DNA of 43,361 bases from assembly GCA_003427395.1 (NCBI GenBank), contig BFEA01000146.1, positions 1,370,416 through 1,413,776 of the forward strand, given 5' to 3'. Of this stretch, positions 19,468 to 30,078 are shown in pieces. Below the pieces are notes generated by a model. It did not search any database and was not told the origin of the DNA. It saw nothing but the letters and a program-made list of their open reading frames with translations. This DNA is from Chara braunii. Taxonomy: Eukaryota > Streptophyta > Charophyceae > Charales > Characeae. Position numbers and translations under genes: made by a program. The first letter of the stretch is position 1, and each line of letters begins with the position of its first letter.

Positions 19468-22391
19468 ACGTGCGGGGCCAATAGGGGGCTATGGCGTTCC
19501 ACGAGACGACCGTGAGTTGATGATACGGGAGAAGAAGACGGAAGGGAGGGAAGTTGGTGGAGATAACGACGAAACCGGGGGAAATAAAGTGGTGCGTGTG
19601 GTCCAAAGTGGGGAAATCAGGGCACCGTGGATCACTGGTGGTGGTACAATGGAACTCCCTAGGACACAGTCGATTCTCGGTCAAGCAGGGGAACCTCTGT
19701 CGGAGGCATTCTTCTATCCAAGGGGTGAAGTGCTCCGGGTCCCACGACGAGTCTGAGTCCCTCGAGTTCGTCATCTTGTCATTGTGAAGCTGCAGAATTC
19801 CTTAGCGCGTGGTTGCCCGGCTGGGGAATTTCCGAGCTTGGCGTTCAGAAATTTCGTGCTTGTCCCGATATCCGATGATTGCGATCACCACGCGGGAGTA
19901 CATGTAGACTGCATGAACTGGATCACGTTTACACATTTTCCCACGGGATGATTGCTTCGTTGCAGGCGTAGAAAGGCCACCGAACACATCCAATCAGTCA
20001 ATATCCCCACAATCGTTAGCCCTTTCAAGCGTGGGTGGTTACGAATTGACGCGCGTGGATACGTGTAAGTGCGCACATCAGATCGCATTTACACGCATCC
20101 CCGCGAGGTATTCGCTCGTTTCTGGACAAACAGCTACCCAATCATCTAATCACTCCGTGATCCGTACGCAATCATTCCGGAATATGCAAGGTGTTACTAC
20201 GCATTCATAGCAACAACAGCCATAGTGAGGATTGCGCGAACTTTCCTACTATGCTCATAAGTGTATCAAATCGACAAGCAAAGGCAAAGATCAGGCACAA
20301 GGAAAAGCAACAGGCATATCATACATTCTTCCATTTATTCAAGATAACACACAATAACCAAGATCGAAATCGCATAAACAAGTGTGGGACAAAACCAATT
20401 CAAGATTCCGAAAAACAAAAGTAAACATGCGAATCGCCTGAGATCGGGATCAAAATTTATACACAAAAGCAAAGAGTGGGAAAAGAAAAAAGAAACAGCA
20501 AACCCGCGTCCATCAACCTCAGCTCCCTCTTCCTCTCTCTCTCTCTCTCTCTCTCCGATGTGGACAATCCGTCGTCGCGCACCAACCCACAAAGTCGTCA
20601 CCCCGCTTAGTCCTCCCGCACCCGTCAGGTTCGCCCGCGCCCACAGTCCGTCGTGGCCCACGTCAACCCCGCGCGTTTGGCACCAGCTCATTGGGTCACC
20701 CGACTCCCACTTCGACTCAGCTCTTACTTCGCTCGTGAGCCGATCCTCACTGATCGCGCTACCCCGAGCTTCCAATAGCTGGTTAAGAGAGCTATCTAAT
20801 CGCGCAGCCGGAATTTATAGTGTGCATGCATGCGCAAAGAACAAGGAATTACAAGGACTTAGAAAAGAAGATTAGAGAGGGAACGCCTGCGTTCTGCATG
20901 GCCAGGCCGAGGCGTGGGGGACGTAGCCTCGCTCCACACATCGATCCGAGCATGCAGTCCGCGGGCTGGCTAGACACAGCAAAAAAAAGTGAAAGCGGGA
21001 AAGACGAAGCACAAGAAGAAAGGATACAATTACAATGGCGCCCGCCCAAAATTACAGTTACACACTTGATTAAAGGCATCGACTAATCAGAGTTTTGTTG
21101 CAGCCGCAAAAAGAAGCGCGTAAACAAAAAACGCCGCGCGGCAAAAGAAAGTCCTAATTGAAAAAATCCTAAATTCCTATCTAATGCGGAAAAGCAAAAA
21201 GCACAAACTCCGAAAAAGAATTCAAAAAGAAAATTCAAAACGAAGCAAAATTCCCCGCGCGACGTCTGCGCCCAAAGGTCCAAAACCGAAAGAAAAGAAG
21301 CGACATCAACATTTATTGCTGGCGCACACGACGGCGCGCCACTCACACAGCCAATCAACCAATCGATCGTCCAAGGACCTGCCCGGGGCCGAACCCAGCC
21401 ATCCAAAAGGGAACCGACGCAAAAAAACGAAGAAGCGAGGACACCGATGCAATTTTCTAATCATCCCAATCTCCCGTAATTGGCCCATTCTTCCCAGCTT
21501 AGGACCCTTCGTCGCTACCGCGCAGAAAATCGCGTGGTGCAGAAATCGGTTCGTCACATATGAGACGCCCAGGGGGTTCTAATCTTAAGCAATCTCCTGC
21601 TTGCTTGAATCTTGACACGTGTCGATCTCTCTAATCGTCCGACGCGAGGAGCTTTCTGCATGGCTACTTACCGTGTAAAAAAGTGTGGACGTCATCCAAC
21701 GTGGCCTGCAAGCTGTGTCCTACAAATTCCTCAGGAGGGTTTTTGTCAATCCAAGGAGGGGATTATTCGTGTCACCGCCATGGCACGCACACCAATCCAC
21801 CGATCACAGATTGTCAGTGTCCACGAGGAAGGGGGAAGGGGAGATGGTACATGGGGGCATGGTGAGGGGGAGGGTTAATCAGAAGCGGGGGTAAGAATCG
21901 TTCCACCTGTGTTACTGTTTCCGGGAGCTCCTGGTAACGAACGATCCGATGGAAACGGGGGAAGCGATTACCAGTGTGCGGGAGGGAGGCGAGGTAGTCG
22001 GGATACAGGGTGGTAAGGGTGTGGAAGAGTACCGCGCGAAATGATCGTGGTTTTCACATGCGGGGATAGTCCTCGTAATCATGCAATAAACCTCGATCAT
22101 ATTGTGGCCTCGCCACGCGGTGTCGCGCCCCCACTGCTCCAAGGGTCCGGTTAGATGTCCTTCCCCGGACCGAGCTCAATGGGTTGGAGGACCGGCAGAC
22201 TGTCACTCAAGATTTTGATAGGTATAGAAAATAGAGGTGTATAAAGAGGTAGTCACACTTTGTCATACAGTCGAGTAGTAAGGGTTATCCATCCTGCCAG
22301 CGGCGACACGGCTTAGAGTGAGGCGTTCGGGTTTATCGCCTGCACCTGACCCCGTATAAAGGATAGACCCAAGGTCACCGGAGTCCCTATC
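19468..22391. other. Non-coding repeat-like region with a (CT)n tract
   Basis: I find no protein family in this stretch. A minus-strand frame at 19373-19774 crosses the LTR edge and is likely chance. A weak tandem pair of about 160 bases is visible at about 19900-20060 and 20065-20160 (GATCACGTTTACACATTTTCCC versus GATCGCATTTACACGCATCCCC). A pure CT tract lies at 20530-20555. The remainder up to 22.39 kb is unique-looking, moderately AT-rich at 20.2-21.5 kb, with no promoter or RNA gene that I can support. Confidence 0.35.
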
Positions 22392-23185
22392 AGTGGCAAA
22401 TAGCACGAATGGGCCTGAGATACGATGCGCAACTGCGCACAGTGGCAAATAGCACGAATGGGCCTTAGATACGACGCGCAACTGCGCACAGTTATGGTAC
22501 TTTGGTATGGTGCGCTTTCTGCGCTCAGACATGATACTCAAGTATGGTGCGTTCTCTGCGCACTGTTTGAGGAATGCTTTAATATGGTACTGTCGCAGAC
22601 TTGGTACTTAGACATGGTGCACCGACGGCACCCAAGATCAGAGCGCAATGTCACACTTAAATTCGAGTGTGCACAGTCGCGGTTGGACCATTATGCAGAG
22701 AATCATCTCTTGATATAGCAAATCAAGGGACTCGAATATCATGCTCTATTCAAGTGCCCATTGGCACAGCTAATCACTCAACTTAAATGCTCATCGGCAC
22801 AACCAATTATCAAGCCCTGTTTGAGTGCCTATTGGCGCAGCCAAATGCTATGACAAATGTTTGCTGATTCAAAATACGGATCATGTAACCGTCGACAGAT
22901 TCAAACCCAGACACAACGAAGTATAGCACTCTGGATATGGCAGGATTCACCGCATGACTCAGCATTAATAGTCTTCGTGCTCAGAGCAGTTGAACGCACA
23001 GCATCAGCCCTTAAGTATGGTGAGCAAGGGCGCACAGTATCAACTGCCCTAGGCACAGTGCGCGTGAGTCCCCAGTCTCAACAATTTTCAGGCACGGCGT
23101 TTGGGGCACACGGTATCCTCAACCCTTGAGCAGGGCAAGCCCGAGTGCTCAGCACCAGCTGCCCTCGGGCACAGTGCGTGTAGGC
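22392..23185. repeat. Tandem GTGC/GCAC hairpin repeats
   Basis: A 49-base direct duplication starts at 22392 and 22441 (AGTGGCAAATAGCACGAATG). It is followed to 23.18 kb by degenerate units of about 40-60 bases containing short palindromes such as GTGCCCATTGGCAC, GGTGCGCTTTCTGCGC and CGCAACTGCGCA. The units drift in sequence but keep short self-complementary GC-rich arms. No open frame is supported. Confidence 0.55.
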
Positions 23186-23639
23186 GGTCAAAGGTAGATC
23201 AGAACCTTGCTATGAGCCAATGGGCTCGCGGGGGATTAGTCAGACCCCACACATTCGAGTGAGAAGAAGGAAAGAAGGGAGAGCGAGCAGGGAAGCAAAA
23301 AGAAGACGATAGGGGAGGAGATGAGGGAGAAAGCAAAGTGGTCCTTGTGAGAATTGAGACCGCCTTACTTCCCCGAGCACCCCCCTTCCCTTTACCTCCT
23401 TCTTTCATGTCTTGGTCGTCCCTCCTTCCACTTGCTTTAACACAGTAGCTTCCGTCCTTCTCGTTCTCGCTGCCCCGCCAGTCGCTCCGCGTCACCGCGT
23501 GTGAGAGATTCTTACTTGCTGTTCTGCCTATGTTGCTGTATTCCGCAAGTAGGCATGCTCTCAATCTGTCTGATTCGTGCCACGTGTACCACGCATGCTG
23601 ATCTGTCTCTCTTGGGTGACGTGGTCACTCTTTTATAAT

Positions 23640-23910
23640 GGAGAGGCTAGGTGATCGGGGTTGTGCTGCAGTCCCATGGTCGGGGTTGTGGTCAAACTCT
23701 AGACCAGGCCTGTGCTAAAAAATAGCAGCAGTCCCGACCTCGGGATATGAACAGTCAGTCCTATTTTTAGAACGGGATTGGCGCAGGCCCAGTTCCCGAT
23801 AGATGAACAGTCAGTCCCACTCTAAAAATAGCGTGGGACTGCAGGCTCGACTTTGGGAAACGAACAGTCAGTCTCGTGCTAAAAATAGCACATGACCCTA
23901 TTTTAATTAT
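23640..23910. repeat. Hairpin array around the motif GAACAGTCAGTC
   Basis: The motif (A/G)AACAGTCAGTC recurs at about 23748, 23808 and 23861, roughly every 55-60 bases. Each copy is followed by a hairpin with its own stem: AGTCCCAC/GTGGGACT (8 perfect pairs, loop TCTAAAAATAGC, at about 23815-23842), GTGCTA/TAGCAC (loop AAAA), and AGTCC/GGGATT (loop ATTTTTAGAAC). The loop of the third is roughly the reverse complement of the others. It lies about 700 bases upstream of the ORF at 24522. Confidence 0.6.
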
Positions 23911-24335
23911 TCGTGCCTGGCTGTTCATCTATATGGCTACTTAGGGCTATTCTTTTCCTGGCCGGGTTACGCGGTCGTGTCGGTCCGGTCCCAACCGGTC
24001 AAACTTGAATATCTCGCTAACCCTTGGTCCGTTTGAAGTGCTGTTTGAACCGGACCCCACTATTTGGCCCATTGCGGCCGCGACGGTCCAGTCCAACGAA
24101 GACGATCAGGTCTCCGGAGGACCGTACTGCCGCGCCGTCTTTCCCTTGATTTTGGCTCAGGGGAGATCCAACCGTCGCGCTAGGGTCCAGTTTGACCATG
24201 ACTGTGGACGCCCCCAGGCGCGATTTAGACGCATCGCGGGGTTGACTGCGGCGAGTCATTTTCCGCTGCTGCACCACATCGTCTTCCGACAACCATACCA
24301 AACCCCATTCCTGGCATCCTCGCCAGGTTTCGGCC

Positions 24336-24346
24336 ACTATAAAGGC
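24336..24346 (+). promoter_or_regulatory. Candidate TATA box for the ORF at 24522
   Basis: CCACTATAAAGGC is a good plant-like TATA element. It is followed about 30 bases later by CT-rich, A-bearing sequence (CTTGCTCTCTTCATTCACTC) suited to transcription initiation, and then by a leader of about 150 bases with repeated GCAGCGCTTATC motifs before an ATG at 24522. Confidence 0.5.
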
Positions 24347-24521
24347 CTAATATCACACTTGCTCTCTTCATTCACTCTTGAATTCGCATCATTGAGCGTG
24401 CAGTGTTGTCACGCTCTCGCTATTATCATTGTTCTTATCGCACTAGCGCTTATCGTTGCGCAGCGCTTCTCGTCGCTCTTGTCGTGCAGCGCTTATCATT
24501 GTGCAGCTTATCAGTTTTGCC

Positions 24522-24920
24522 ATGGCGCCAAAGACGCGAGGCTCGGGCGCTGGACGTGGGAGAGGAGGTCGACAGGGGAAGGCGCCAGATCGACCGATCA
24601 ATCTGACGTACGAAGGGGAGAGATCCGAAGAGGAGGAGGAGGAGATGAGATGGGGAGGAACGCGCTTGCGCCATCGCTCAGAGGACCGGCGCGAGCGCAC
24701 GCCGTCGCCTAGATCTATGATGTACTATTTGTATAAATATGAGCAGCGCTACGGCTCTCCGCCTCCTCGCTTCGATCCGCCCTCTCGCTCATACTCTTCA
24801 CCATACCACCCTTCTTCCTCTACTCAACCATCTCCTCGCCAGCTCACCGTCCTGCCACAACCGCCTCGCCCTGCGCCACCGCCGTTACCACGCGCACCAG
24901 AACCGCCCGTCGCCTACTAG
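24522..24920 (+). CDS. Small Arg/Pro-rich basic protein, possibly gag-like
   Basis: The 132-residue frame begins MAPKTRGSGAGRGRGGRQGK at the first ATG after a good TATA box. It has three parts: a basic RG-rich N-terminus (residues 3-25), an acidic stretch (GERSEEEEEEMRW, about 33-45) followed by Arg/Ser-rich sequence, and a Pro-rich C-terminus (PSPRQLTVLPQPPRPAPPPL). The RG box suggests nucleic-acid binding. No catalytic motif or zinc knuckle is visible. It resembles the disordered N-termini of plant retrotransposon Gag proteins, and its repeat-rich surroundings make a truncated gag likelier than a host gene. It could also be a short host protein. No downstream pol is present. Confidence 0.4.
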   Translation: MAPKTRGSGAGRGRGGRQGKAPDRPINLTYEGERSEEEEEEMRWGGTRLRHRSEDRRERTPSPRSMMYYLYKYEQRYGSPPPRFDPPSRSYSSPYHPSSSTQPSPRQLTVLPQPPRPAPPPLPRAPEPPVAY

Positions 24921-25520
24921 GCTGCGCCACCCAACTATCGCTTGTGCCTCGTACTTCCGTTGTTCTTTATATGCCAACTTGAGCTAAGCGGCCTTATATG
25001 CTATTTGATATATAGGGGCATTATATAAACTATATCCCCAATTATCAGGGTGCTCGCCTGCTAAGGCTTGAGTACTCACTCAATAAGGCATGGACCACTG
25101 GTCCAAGCCACCATAAAAAATCAAGAAGGAATTAGCCTTATCAGACTTGCATGGTGCAGTAACCGCACGCAAGTATCATGACTGCTCATGCAGCCCAATC
25201 ATACTATCAATCCCATTCCCTTGCATCACTGAATCAGCCTCAATCTCAAGTCAAACCTTCCATTAGGTTTGGCCTCATGCATTATCATGATCGATCCTCA
25301 ATCTTAGACCCGACCCCATCGCTAGGTTTGGTCTAGCAGTCCAAGTCTCAATCCTGACCTGCACATCTCATCATCACTGGATCAGTCCATCTCATCCATA
25401 CTACCCATCAGTACTGCATAACCCTCATCGATATCTCAGCCACGGGCGGCTATGGGAACAATCATCGCATCCAGGATCATCCAGGTCATCTAGACAGAAG
25501 GCTGCCTCATAAGGGGTGAT
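24921..25520. other. Non-coding region with short palindromes
   Basis: AT-rich and TATA-rich at 24960-25050, then a CA/TC-rich stretch with small inverted pairs such as CAAACCT/AGGTTTG at about 25254-25272. No gene is supported. Confidence 0.3.
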
Positions 25521-25712
25521 CATACCAAACCCCTTTCTCTTTGTCTGCCGGCTCTGTGCCTCTCGTTGTCGGGTCATACCAAACCCCATTGTCTCTGTCT
25601 GCCGGCTCTGTGCCGCTCACTGTAGGGTCATACCGAACCCCGTTGTCTCTGTCTGCCGGCTCTGTGCCGCTCACTGTCGGGTTATACCGAACCCCGTTGT
25701 CTCTGTCTGGTT
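25521..25712. repeat. 54-base tandem repeat, three and a half units
   Basis: Units begin CATACC(A/G)AACCCC at 25521, 25575 and 25629, with a partial fourth (TATACCG) at 25683. The period is exactly 54 bases, so one plus-strand frame stays open and would give an 18-residue repeat (VIPNPIVSVCRLCAAHCR). The short frame has no other sign of coding. Each unit contains GGGT..ACCC inverted bases around CATACCGA. Confidence 0.8.
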
Positions 25713-25739
25713 GTAGGGTACCTGCAAAACAGATTTCAA

Positions 25740-27287
25740 GTCATGCCTCAAAAAAAAAAAAAAAAAGAACGAGAAAAATGATCTTTCCTAAAGACCCTTG
25801 CCAACACCCCTTCCTCACTCACTCTCAGAGTCTTACCTTTCGGCCTTCTGAGAGTGCCCCCGCTCGCCCTGGTGGGCTCCTCCGCTGACCCAACCCGACA
25901 AGCAGAGCAAAGTCAGTCCTGATTCCCAGTCATGGCGGTCCGACCACCCTCTGAGTCCTTGCTCAGAACAGCTCATGGGAAGCCGCACACCCCTTCATGA
26001 AGCCCTCACTCCGATGAGTGCAGACCCATGGCGCGAAAACTCTTTAGTCGACTTCAGAACCTCCGTCTACTCGCTCGACTTCTTTCTAACGCCCGACTCT
26101 TGCTACTGTGGGGGGAGCCAGCCAACACCCAACCAGACACTGCTGGTGAGTCAGAGTGAGTCCACAATTAAGCTTTGCAAAATTGGGCTAGGAGGCCATA
26201 ATGGCCCTGTTGCCAGCTGGGCTGTGGATACCTGGCTTGGCTCGGCGCCAAGGGAATGCCCCTGGAGACACTGCTCCCGAGAGACACCCCGATCAGAGTG
26301 ATAGTAGGAGTCCACCACCTTGATCAGCCAAATGTCGAATTTAGACTGGGAGAGGCTCAGGATGCCTCCTTTCTTTCTAGCAGGCGGACCAGACCACCAT
26401 ACGATGACCTGAGGAACGACTAACCACCCTAGGGTCCGGAGTTATCTGCCACTATGGCTCAGACACCCCGCTGACCCAGCTAGCCTCTGGACCTTGTGAG
26501 AACCTGCTTCAGGGAATCATCTCTTGCTCAAGAGGCGCAGTCGAAAACTCTCTGCCTCTTCATGAAGGACGCAAGTGCTGACACCGCAGGGGACGCCACT
26601 GTGGGTAGACTCTCGCCGGAGAACCGTTGCGAGAGCCCGACGGCTGCAGTGGGAACACTCCTTCCAGCATAAAGAATGCAGCGAGCCTCAATTCGCTGCG
26701 ATGGTAAGTGATCTTTGCCCGATCACATGATCGGGCAGATCACTCCATCGATTATGACACATGACTGATTACCTATCCCTTTAGAGTTTGGTAGCGTTTA
26801 GCCACTAAGGCCCGTCTGGAGAGGAACCCCATCTCGGCGATGCTGAGTCCCTTGCCAAGGGAACACTTCACTAGGCCAAATGTCACCCTCTTTCAAAGAT
26901 AGCTAATCAATTTGTGCCAGATGATGCTAGGCAATCCTCCTTACGCAATCGTACTAGAAGGTTGCCTCATCAACTGAGCGCTGACTTATGAGAGGAAGAA
27001 AACATATTTTACTTTATCCCACAGCCATTCATTTCATAAATGTCATTCAGACTAAATAAAATATAATAAGAGGCAAGAACTGAAATCCTATAAATTGGCT
27101 CCCAATCCCCCAGGCATGTCCCAGGGCTGACACATGACAAGCCAGATACACTGCAATGAACTGAAATTTTAAAAGTTTAACTCACATACATGCAAAACTG
27201 GGGCCAATCTGGGTCCGGCAGACACATAAGTCCACCAATGAGCCGAGCCATCATAGGCTGCTCGTATCCAGCTCCGGCATCCGAAAT
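25740..27287. other. Non-coding region with a strong palindrome at 26708-26743
   Basis: A poly-A run lies at 25750-25766. GTGATC..TGCCCGATC acat GATCGGGCA..GATCAC at 26708-26743 can form a 15-pair hairpin. The remainder has no protein family that I recognise. A 108-codon frame at 25975-26301 lacks any supporting feature. Confidence 0.35.
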
Positions 27288-27838
27288 CATACGCTGCCGA
27301 AATTTTCTTGATTTAAAGGAGTTGGATTATATTTGATACGTGGCGATTCTGGCGATCCACCCTGAATGGGGGAGATCCTGTCGTTAGTCTACCTTTGCCT
27401 TGGGCACTGACCTAGAGGTAGACTTAGACATGGTTGGCAGATAACTTTCAGGGAGAATGTGTTATGGAGGTTCATCCCCCATATGTTGATGATTTAGCGT
27501 GGGCATTGGCCTATCTTATGGTACAGACTTTCGTTGGACTTCGATTCAGGAATTGGATTAGCTTCAGCTTGATCCTATAAGGATCACCTTTTGTTATCAC
27601 TGATAACAGGTCGGTTGTCGATTCGTCGGTGTACGATTCAACTCCAATTCATTCTTGCCACTCTACCTTAAGGCTTTAGCCCTGTGATTTGAACTGTTTC
27701 ATTGTGTTTTCACCCAAACTTTATTGAATGACCATTTAACAAAAGTACTGAGTATTTATTTTGAGGAGTTGCACGAGAGTGAGATTTGTACGGCTAAAGC
27801 AAGGGGTACGAGTATGGAGAATGGTTGAAGTTGATCCC
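27288..27838 (+). repeat. Fragment of the giant LTR
   Basis: This closely matches about 34030-34580 in the LTR at 28296-35794, in the same orientation, at roughly 95% identity by eye. It includes GCTGCCGAAATTTTCTTGAT, GATCCTATAAGGATC and TGTTATCACTGATAACA. Both edges are abrupt. The left joins unrelated sequence at about 27288, and the right joins the dispersed repeat at 27839. It is either a truncated older insertion or a recombination scar. Confidence 0.75.
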
Positions 27839-27970
27839 AAATCCTGAGGGATTTTGCGAGTCTTTGAGACTCGAATACTTACCATGCCGAATGCTTTACA
27901 GTTGAGTTGCGAAGAGGGCCCACAAGCAGACCCCTCAGTTTGAGTGGTTCGTGGTTGAGTTGTGGAGAGG
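27839..27970 (+). repeat. Dispersed repeat shared with 40431-40560
   Basis: AATCCTGAGGGATTTTGCGA and the following 130 bases recur almost unchanged at 40431-40560 inside the LTR retrotransposon. The segment contains GAGTCTTTGAGACTC and GTTTGAGTGGTTCGTGGTTGA motifs. Here it lies just upstream of an integrase fragment, so it may be internal sequence of a related element. Confidence 0.7.
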
Positions 27971-28080
27971 ACCCACACTCGGCCGGGTTGAACCCTTATA
28001 CCAGGTGAAGCCTGTCAAAAAAGGTCATCTATGAGATTGATTGAGCCCTTATACCCCACTGTTCTTGTTCAACCTGGCAG

Positions 28081-28295
28081 TACTAAACATGAGAGATAAC
28101 ATGTCTGGTTATGTTGAAGCAAAAGCCATCCGTAAGAAAACTGCAAAGATAGTGGCAGATTGGATCAAAGAAATCTACTTAAGGTACCCCTTCATACGTG
28201 AGTTTGTGGCTGACTAGGGATCAGAGTTCAAGAACGAGATGGTCAGGAGACTCATGTTCAGACTTGGAGTCAGGATCAGATTTGTGACACCAGAT
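28081..28295 (+). pseudogene. Retrotransposon integrase core fragment
   Basis: Translation gives RDNMSGYVEAKAIRKKTAK and IVADWIKEIYLRYPFIREFV, then AD-stop-GSEFKNEMV. This is the part of the Ty3/gypsy-type integrase core around the second catalytic Asp (usually DNGSEF), here with an amber TAG replacing the Asn codon. The third catalytic residue is missing because the sequence is cut at 28295 by the LTR starting at 28296. The upstream DDE Asp is not visible. It belonged to another element that was the insertion target. Confidence 0.8.
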
Positions 28296-29752
28296 TGTCG
28301 GCACTAATACCCTTACAAGGGTATCCGCCCTGTTTTTTGCAGATGACAAAAAATAGGTTTGAAAGTTTGAGTATACCGCGCAAGGCGCGGTTGCGTCTGT
28401 GATTTACGTTGACTGGATGGTTGACTAGAATAGAGAGTGTGTGGGCACCCGGGTTTGAGGCGCGCGTGATCCTTTTAATCATTGATGATTGGAGGGTCGG
28501 CGTGAGCGCCGACCGAATTTTTTCTAATTAAATAGGGATTAAAAAGATTACGTCTCGTTGATCGATGTGCTTGCCTGTGACCTATGCGTACGTACGGACG
28601 ACGTCATCGACAACAATATGACTTCTGAAGGCGTTTCAGTAGCTTGGCGCGCCGCGCAGTGTCCGTTTATCTAGGCGTCCGCCAGAGCTAGACCCAGGCT
28701 CGGGCCTAGCATTATTGGTTACGGCGTCGGACTTTCATCTGAGGCGCTCAAGGATCGAGATTGGGCGGCAATGACGCGAGAGTATCAGAGTGGCAAGGAG
28801 GAGCCGCGGGGTTAACAACAGGGAAGGCTATCCCCCGTGGTTTTGCGGTCCGCGGGGTTGCGCGGCAGAATCAAGGGCGAAACTTATATTTTTTCCTTCG
28901 TTTCCTTTTGTCAGGTGACTCTAATTTGAATTTGTGATTATTATTCTAAATTTTATTACCATTGGCCTTTATTTTAAAGCGCGGCGGGGCCGCGCGGGGG
29001 TGTGCTGTATTCGCAGAAAATCTCGTAGCGGCCACGCCTAAGCCTCGAACAGGGGCACAAGCTAGAGCCGCGCCGGCCAGCAGGTGCAATGCTTGCTATG
29101 GCAGGTGAGCGGTACCGACCGGAGATCAGCCGGTAGCGGCAGGCCCGAGCTCCTTTGATAGGCCAGCCGTTGTCCCGCCCCTCCGGGTTCTCTCCCCTTA
29201 TGGGCACCAAACAGTCCCTGCTCAGTGCCACTCAAGAAGGGGCGGGACCAAAGGCATATCTCAGAGCGGAGGACAGCGGGTCCGCTACTGTAAGAAGGGA
29301 ACAGGGCGAGGCGCCGCAGAGCTGGGCAGTAGGTGCGGGCGCAGAGCGGGAGGGAAAAGGCGAATAGCGGAGTGCTGAGGGGGACGGGCACTAAGGGTGC
29401 TAGTGGGACACTCTTCGACTGTGGGTAGGAGTCGGAATGCCACCGGCCAGAGGGAAACAGGAAGCGGGCGTTCGGGGGCTGAGGTGGCTGACGGATAAGA
29501 GGGGCAGCGGGAGTCGGGGAGCAGCTTTGCGACAGGGGCACCAACTACATACGGGATTGGCAGCTGGTGAGCGGGGCGATGGGCACACGAGGTGCAGGAG
29601 TGAAGGAAGAATAGCGGGGACCTACGGGGCAGGCCGTGATGTTACGAGGGTTGCGCTGCTTTGAGGCAGAAAGGGGGAGGGATGAACACGGGCGCGAATT
29701 CGCACCGGGTGCATTCAACATGTGGAGGCCGGAGATGGCCGAATGGTGAGGC

Positions 29753-29754
<2 letters not shown>

Positions 29755-29837
<83 letters not shown>

Positions 29838-29887
29838 NNNNNNNNNNNNNNNNNNNNNNNNNNNNNNNNNNNNNNNNNNNNNNNNNN

Positions 29888-29955
<68 letters not shown>
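29755..29955. repeat. (GA)n microsatellite containing a 50-N assembly gap
   Basis: Pure GA repeats run from 29755 to 29837 and from 29888 to 29955 around 50 Ns (29838-29887). The true length is unknown. The matching tract in the 3' LTR (about 43287-43361) runs off the window. Confidence 0.95.
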
Positions 29956-29958
<3 letters not shown>

Positions 29959-30078
29959 CGAAAGTGACCAAGAAAAGTGAGTGAACCTAGCTCCGAATCC
30001 CGTCGAGGTGCGTCCGGAGGTGAGGGTGAAGGAGGCGACGAGGCAGACAGCGGGGCAACAGGGAGAAATACAACAAAT

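Noticed and set aside
19373-19774. 133-codon minus-strand frame
   Set aside because: It crosses the edge of the LTR copy, lacks any family motif and has the composition of a chance frame.
23199-23564. 121-codon minus-strand frame
   Set aside because: Low-complexity Ser/Pro and Lys/Gly runs reflect purine-rich DNA; no start context or motif is present.
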